Part shown: piece by piece, positions 60,305-64,000 of the stretch
Layout: each line of letters begins with the position of its first letter
How positions within the stretch are numbered: the stretch's first letter is position 1
NCBI GenBank assembly: GCA_013398615.1
Contig: VZSR01003803.1
Coordinates: 66,131,548 to 66,195,547, forward strand
Source of the DNA: Brachypodius melanocephalos
Lineage: Eukaryota > Chordata > Aves > Passeriformes > Pycnonotidae
DNA: 64,000 bases
Direction: 5' to 3'
The notes under the pieces: generated by a model
What the model saw: the letters and a program-made list of their open reading frames with translations, nothing else
The model's database searches: none
Told to the model about the DNA's origin: nothing
Program-made: the position numbers and the translations under genes

Positions 60305-60895
60305 CCGACAGCAGAACCACGGGATCAGCGAGCTCGGAAAAGACCTCCGGGATCATCAGTTTCAAACCCTGACCCAACATTAATGCGGTCAACCAGGCCA
60401 CGGCACTAAGTGCCAGGTCCAGACTTTCCTTAAACACCTCCAGGGACGGTGACTCTGCCACCTGCTTGGGCAGTCCATTCCAACATCTAATCACCCTTTC
60501 TGTGAAGAAATTCTTCCTAATGTCCAATCTAAACCTCTCCTGGCACAGCTTGATGCTATATGTTCCCATCCTGTCACTAATTGCGTGGGAGAAGAGGCCG
60601 ACCCACAGCTGGCTACAATCTCCTGTCACGTGGTTGTAGAGAGTGATAAGGTGACCCCTATATCCCCTTTTCTCCTGGCTAAACAACCCTCGCTCTCTCG
60701 GCCGCTTCTGTAGGATATATGCTCCCAACCCCTCACCAGCTCCGCCAATCTTCTCTGGACACGCTCCAGCACCTCAGTATCCTCCCTGGAATGAGGCGCC
60801 CAGAAGTGGGCACGGTAGTCGAGGTGGCCTCAGCGGTGCCGAGTACCAGCGAAGAATCCTCCTCCTGCTGGCCACACTATTTCTGATACACCGGG
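60305..60895 (-). mobile_element. CR1 LINE, 5'-truncated, minus strand
   Basis: The plus strand reads a reverse-complemented CR1: 'gctcggaaaagacctccggg' near the 3' end, then 'cacctccagggacggtgact', 'gtgaagaaattcttcctaat' and 'tctctggacacgctccagca', up to 'ctggccacactatttctgat'. The reverse strand has a 200-codon frame (60728-60126) with RFRLDIRKNFFTERVIRCWN, a typical CR1 read-through rather than a gene. It is better preserved than the other CR1 copies here. Confidence 0.93.
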
Positions 60896-61400
60896 ACGTG
60901 GTTTCTCCTTCCGGGGCCACCCTGCGCGCGCAGCGGGGCTGCCTGAGCCCTGTGTGCGCGGCGGGGCCAGCGCGCAGCCGCCTGGGGCGCAGCTGCGCGG
61001 AGATGGCGGCGGAGCCGGGAGCGGGCGGGCGGGCCGCGCCATGACGGGCCCTCTGCGGAGGTGAGCGGCCGGCCCAGCTGCGGGGCACGGGACGTGCGGG
61101 AGCAGCGCTCTGTGTCTCGCCGGGGGCAGCAGGAGTGCGGCTTCCCCGCCTCAGTAGTGCCCGGAGAGCGGCCGCCCTGGCCTTGATGGTGAAGTCGGGG
61201 AGAAGTTGCAGGAGGCACGAACTTGCCCGGCTGCTCCCCAGCCCTAGTTTGCCCTTCAGCGCGATGCAGGCCCCGGCTGGCCCGAGGGGAACGGGGAACA
61301 GTGGGAACAGCGCCCTGAGAAGCGGGGTTTGGTAGGTAGGGCTGCGCTTGCTTTTCCTCCTCCCCCGGCTATGCGGGGCGGCATTTCGCCCCTGAGCAGA
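60880..61400. promoter_or_regulatory. CpG-island promoter of downstream gene
   Basis: A sharp rise in GC and CpG between two CR1 copies, containing a GC-rich first exon and a clean GTGAGC donor. No TATA box is visible, which fits a housekeeping-type promoter. The long minus-strand frame across it (61589-60774) is compositional. Confidence 0.8.
60950..61060 (+). other. first exon of unidentified downstream gene
   Basis: GCGGAG|GTGAGC gives a strong donor at 61061. Inside are two ATGs: 61003 opens a 13-codon frame that stops at 61042-61044, overlapping the second ATG at 61041 as ATGA. From 61041 only six full codons precede the donor. The exon is therefore probably 5' UTR or the very start of a protein. 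Known vertebrate gene order after EGFL6 suggests TCEANC or RAB9A, both of which have non-coding 5' exons in mammals, but nothing here proves which. The 5' limit is a guess. Confidence 0.5.
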
Positions 61401-61454
61401 ACAGCAGTGGGTCAGAATGAAGCTGGACGGGTCCGGAGATGTGTTGCAGGAACG

Positions 61455-61690
61455 AGTATGAGGAGCCAGGGGAGGTTTAGGCTGGACATTAGGAAGAATT
61501 TCTTCACCGACGGGGTTATTAGATGCTGGAGTGGACTGCCCAGGGAGGTGGTGGAGTCTCATCCCTGGAGTTGTTTGAGAACGTAGCACTCAGTGCTATG
61601 GTCTGGTTGACAGGTGGTGTTCAGTCATAGGTTGGACTTGATGATCTCAGAGATTTTTTTCCAACCTAATTAATTCTGTAATTTTGTGAA
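61455..61690 (+). mobile_element. CR1 LINE 3' end, plus strand
   Basis: 'gaggtttaggctggacatta' and 'ggaagaatttcttcaccgac' run through 'tggactgcccagggaggtgg' to 'ttggacttgatgatctcaga' and a tail at about 61673-61690. It is a short 5'-truncated copy, in the opposite orientation to 60305-60895. Confidence 0.93.
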
Positions 61691-62126
61691 GTTTTAATGA
61701 TGCATTTGGAGAAAATCTTACAGTTAGCATGCCCGTGGCATTCTGGATCACGATTAGAGTGTGCGCTGGCCCACCCGTTTCCTGGGCAGCAAACACAGGC
61801 AGATTTGCAGGCTGATCTCCCAAGTTTCGTGGGTTGGTGACCGAGATGGAGGTTCCAGTGGGGATGCTCAGCCGCTGGTGGCATGAGCCTGACCCCAAAC
61901 CTCGGCTAGACAAGCTATCACAAGCTGACACCAAGTAAATGTCAGCTGCCTCCAAATACACACGGCTGAGCTGCTGCTCCCAGCTGCTGTAACTTCCCTT
62001 ATGATTTATATTGAGAGGGGCTGTAATTCCACTCACAGAAGAGGCTGACCTTGGAAGCTGCAGCATAGGTATCTGTAATGGTGCTGTTACCGGAATTTTT
62101 AATGTATTTGTTATATTGGCATCCAT
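61647..62126 (-). other. unassigned 159-codon reading frame
   Basis: Opens at ATG (62126, reverse strand) with Asp-Ala-Asn-Ile-Thr-Asn and is not low-complexity. It has an NATG N-glycosylation sequon late in the frame. The last dozen or so codons are CR1 sequence (the plus-strand CR1 ends near 61690), so the stop is borrowed from the transposon. The stretch is richer in GC and CpG than its right flank. I do not recognise the protein. It may be a decayed gene or viral fragment, or simply chance. Confidence 0.25.
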
Positions 62127-62129
62127 CCA

Positions 62130-63245
62130 GCATTAATGTCTTGAAATAAGACATGTACTGGCATAAATATAGAAAGGCATTAGAGTTCATGCTTTTAAAT
62201 GTAGTATTATTTTAATAGTTAAATATATAAAAATCCATTTCATTTCAAGTGTATTTCACCCCTTGCTTGAACCTGTACATCATGGGTCTTTGATCAAGAC
62301 TCTAAAGTATTAAGAAATTATGTACTTACACTTTTAAGTATTCATATTTTAGAATAAGGAATGTCAGCAGACACTAATAATATTTTACAAATACCATTTG
62401 TTTAAATCATACTCTTTATCCATTCAGGATGGATGGCCATTTCAGGAGGATATGTACTCTCCTGCATACAAAGGATTTATTTTTAAAGGAAAAAAGTTTT
62501 ACAATTTTTTGGAGGAAAAACCTTTAAAACAGCAACAAAGTGATATCTAAAGTATGGCCCTGGCAATGGAATGACAAATAGAAATGGTATAGAGTCAAGA
62601 CATAACTAAAAAAAATGAATGTTAAAGCAATGAAAAGACAGTGTTAGTCTGACAAATGATGAAAAGCTTGCAGAAGTTCATAAAGCATGTTTTTCTTACT
62701 TTCATGTTCCATTTTTATATGAATTTGCCAGCACAATTTTCCATAAAAAGACATTGCAAACTAAACATTTACCTTTGCTCGTAGCGTGCTAGAATTGAAT
62801 ACCTAGCTAGCTGTATATATGAATAAGAATAATCTTTAAAGCTATTTTTCCAAAGAAATGTGTTCAAGAGAAAGAATTGCTTATTTCTCTACAAGATTAT
62901 TCATATTTTGTTTCTGAAGTATTAAGTAAACAAATGTACTTTGGATGGATATGTCTTAAGTACACTTTTACTTTCTGATTTAGGCTTCTGTCTTCAAGAC
63001 AGTCTGTTTTGTTGCACTTGTGTGCCAGTGCAGAGCTCAGTGAAAGAAAGACGTGTGATCCACCTCAGGAAGGCTTTGTTTAGATTGAGGTTGTCCAGGT
63101 TTCAAATAGGTACATGTGCAAGAGGATATAAACAATATTTATGGACACTGAAAAATAGATGGACGTGTAAGATAGTTCGATGACATCTCTAACTTAAAAG
63201 CTGATGTTAAACCTGCAGCTCACAACATGTTCTTCTTTTCTGTAG
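62130..63245. other. AT-rich presumed intron of downstream gene
   Basis: No supported exon. The segment after ATTTAG at about 62985 could be an alternative exon, but no good donor follows at a convincing position. Confidence 0.45.
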
Positions 63246-63347
63246 GTTTAAAAAGTGCTGATTCTCCTCAGATAAATGAACAAGAAATTTAAGATGAAAT
63301 TATAAAATACTGGGGGAAAGCTGTAAAGCCAAGAATGAACATGAGAG
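63246..63347 (+). other. candidate second 5' exon of downstream gene
   Basis: A pyrimidine-rich tract and TTTTCTGTAG acceptor precede it and a GAGAG|GTAACA donor follows. It is 102 bp. Joined to the CpG-island exon, the frame from 61041 would stop after about ten codons, and a further short ATG frame follows. If real, it is therefore 5' UTR. Supported by splice signals only. Confidence 0.35.
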
Positions 63348-63400
63348 GTAACATCTTCATAGGTAAAGTGTTACTGTGCATAATCAAGGATTTATAAAAC

Positions 63401-63842
63401 TGTGTTGGTTTGCCCCTTTTCCCCTAACCCCCCATCCCACCCCCTGGTGGTATCACCCTGGAGCAAGTACCTTGTCAATCACCCTGATGGACCCAAAAGG
63501 TCTGCTCTCCTATTTGGCAAGGTGCCCAGGTGCCCACCTTCCCCCATTATGGTGTAAAGTACCCTTGCCCCGAACCACTCCCCCCCCTCCCTATTGGACC
63601 AAGGTTCTCCCTGGTTCGGGGTCCACCCGAGGTACATAAGGAGAAAACCTGGGTCCAGCAGGCATTCTGCTTGTCCATCCCCATGGAATAAACATCTTCC
63701 AAAACCACAGCAGGATCCGCTTTTTATTCCCAAGCCTCAGACCACGCGGCAGCTTAGAGATTGAAACCCTACAGAACTTTCAAGTGGATCAGGGCTGAAG
63801 AAACCTCTGCTAGCCGGTGAGCAGAAAGCCCACGACTCCACA
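63401..63842 (+). mobile_element. endogenous retrovirus 5' LTR (ERVK-like)
   Basis: 442 bp starting TGTGTTGG and ending CA, with a TATA-like TACATAA at 63633-63639 and a polyadenylation signal AATAAA at 63687-63692 in the expected U3-R order. Two bases after the end lies a primer-binding site, so this is a 5' LTR attached to internal sequence, not a solo LTR. Provirus orientation is plus. The base composition (C-rich U3) contrasts sharply with the flank. Confidence 0.85.
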
Positions 63843-63844
63843 GC

Positions 63845-63862
63845 TGGCGCACCAACGTGAGG
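63845..63862 (+). other. retroviral primer-binding site, tRNA-Lys type
   Basis: TGGCGCaCCAACGTGaGG resembles the TGGCGCCCAACGTGGGG class of sites complementary to tRNA-Lys(1,2), as used by betaretroviruses and HERV-K-like elements. It differs by small changes that may be decay. Confidence 0.8.
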
Positions 63863-64000
63863 AAAGCTTCAATCTCAGCTGGAGGCAGAACCCACGAGAA
63901 CGAGTGTCTTGAAGAGCGACACGGGCTCTCAGACGGGTGTGCCGAGAACACGTGGGGACAGGGCTCCCATTGTGGCTTGCTTTGAGGCAAGCACGAGGAA
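63863..64000 (+). mobile_element. start of proviral leader, runs off window
   Basis: 138 bp after the primer-binding site, expected to be the untranslated leader before gag. No viral protein is encoded inside the window. Whether the provirus is intact cannot be judged here. Confidence 0.7.

Noticed and set aside
60126..60728. 200-codon minus-strand frame
   Set aside because: It reads through a CR1 element (RFRLDIRKNFF signature), so it is transposon sequence, not a host gene.
60774..61589. 271-codon minus-strand frame over the second CpG island
   Set aside because: Crosses a CR1 end, a GC-rich promoter and another CR1. The composition explains it.
62941..63183. 80-codon frame as an exon of the downstream gene
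   Set aside because: There is an ATTTAG acceptor but no convincing donor and no recognisable protein.
63376..63733. Open frames on both strands in the last 600 bp
   Set aside because: They lie inside the retroviral LTR, which is regulatory and not coding.

Overview
This window is vertebrate nuclear DNA, almost certainly from a bird and probably a passerine. The main evidence is one multi-exon gene with GT-AG introns, several truncated CR1 non-LTR retrotransposons ending in the typical ATTCTATGATT-like 3' tail, remnants of endogenous-retrovirus LTRs, two CpG islands, and otherwise AT-rich DNA. There are no operons, CRISPR arrays or prokaryotic genes. One run of 100 N (4425-4524) is an assembly gap.

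Layout. 1 to about 19.5 kb is intergenic, with simple repeats, a (GGGAC/GGGAA)n array, two CR1 fragments, a 54-base poly(A) run and no exon I could support. 19.5-20.35 kb is a CpG-island promoter. From 19943 to 52355 on the plus strand I reconstructed a complete 12-exon coding sequence for EGFL6 (EGF-like domain multiple 6, also called MAEG). It joins in frame at every junction to 543 codons including the stop. Its parts are a signal peptide, a Cys-rich N-terminal module, EGF-like modules on separate phase-1 exons, an acidic linker ending in an RGD integrin-binding motif, and a C-terminal MAM domain. The introns hold CR1 pieces, an ERVL-like LTR remnant, (TTTTGG)n-type tracts and a (GGAT)n array. 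52.36-53.4 kb is the 3' UTR with two AATAAA signals. 53.4-60.3 kb is unremarkable intergenic DNA.

60.3-61.7 kb holds a second CpG island with a short first exon of a downstream plus-strand gene (donor at 61061). By conserved synteny next to EGFL6 this could be TCEANC or RAB9A, but no diagnostic coding sequence lies in the window. Two CR1 copies in opposite orientation flank this promoter. From 63401 to the window end there is a retroviral 5' LTR (442 bp, TG...CA) followed by a tRNA-Lys-like primer-binding site, so the start of a betaretrovirus-like (ERVK) endogenous provirus runs off the right edge.

I did not find a wholly new biological system. The most interesting observations are the divergent and easily missed exon 9 of EGFL6, the inverted CR1 pair around the downstream promoter, the proviral LTR close to that gene's 5' exons, an unassigned 159-residue minus-strand reading frame at 61647-62126, and several palindromic or G-quadruplex-capable elements.
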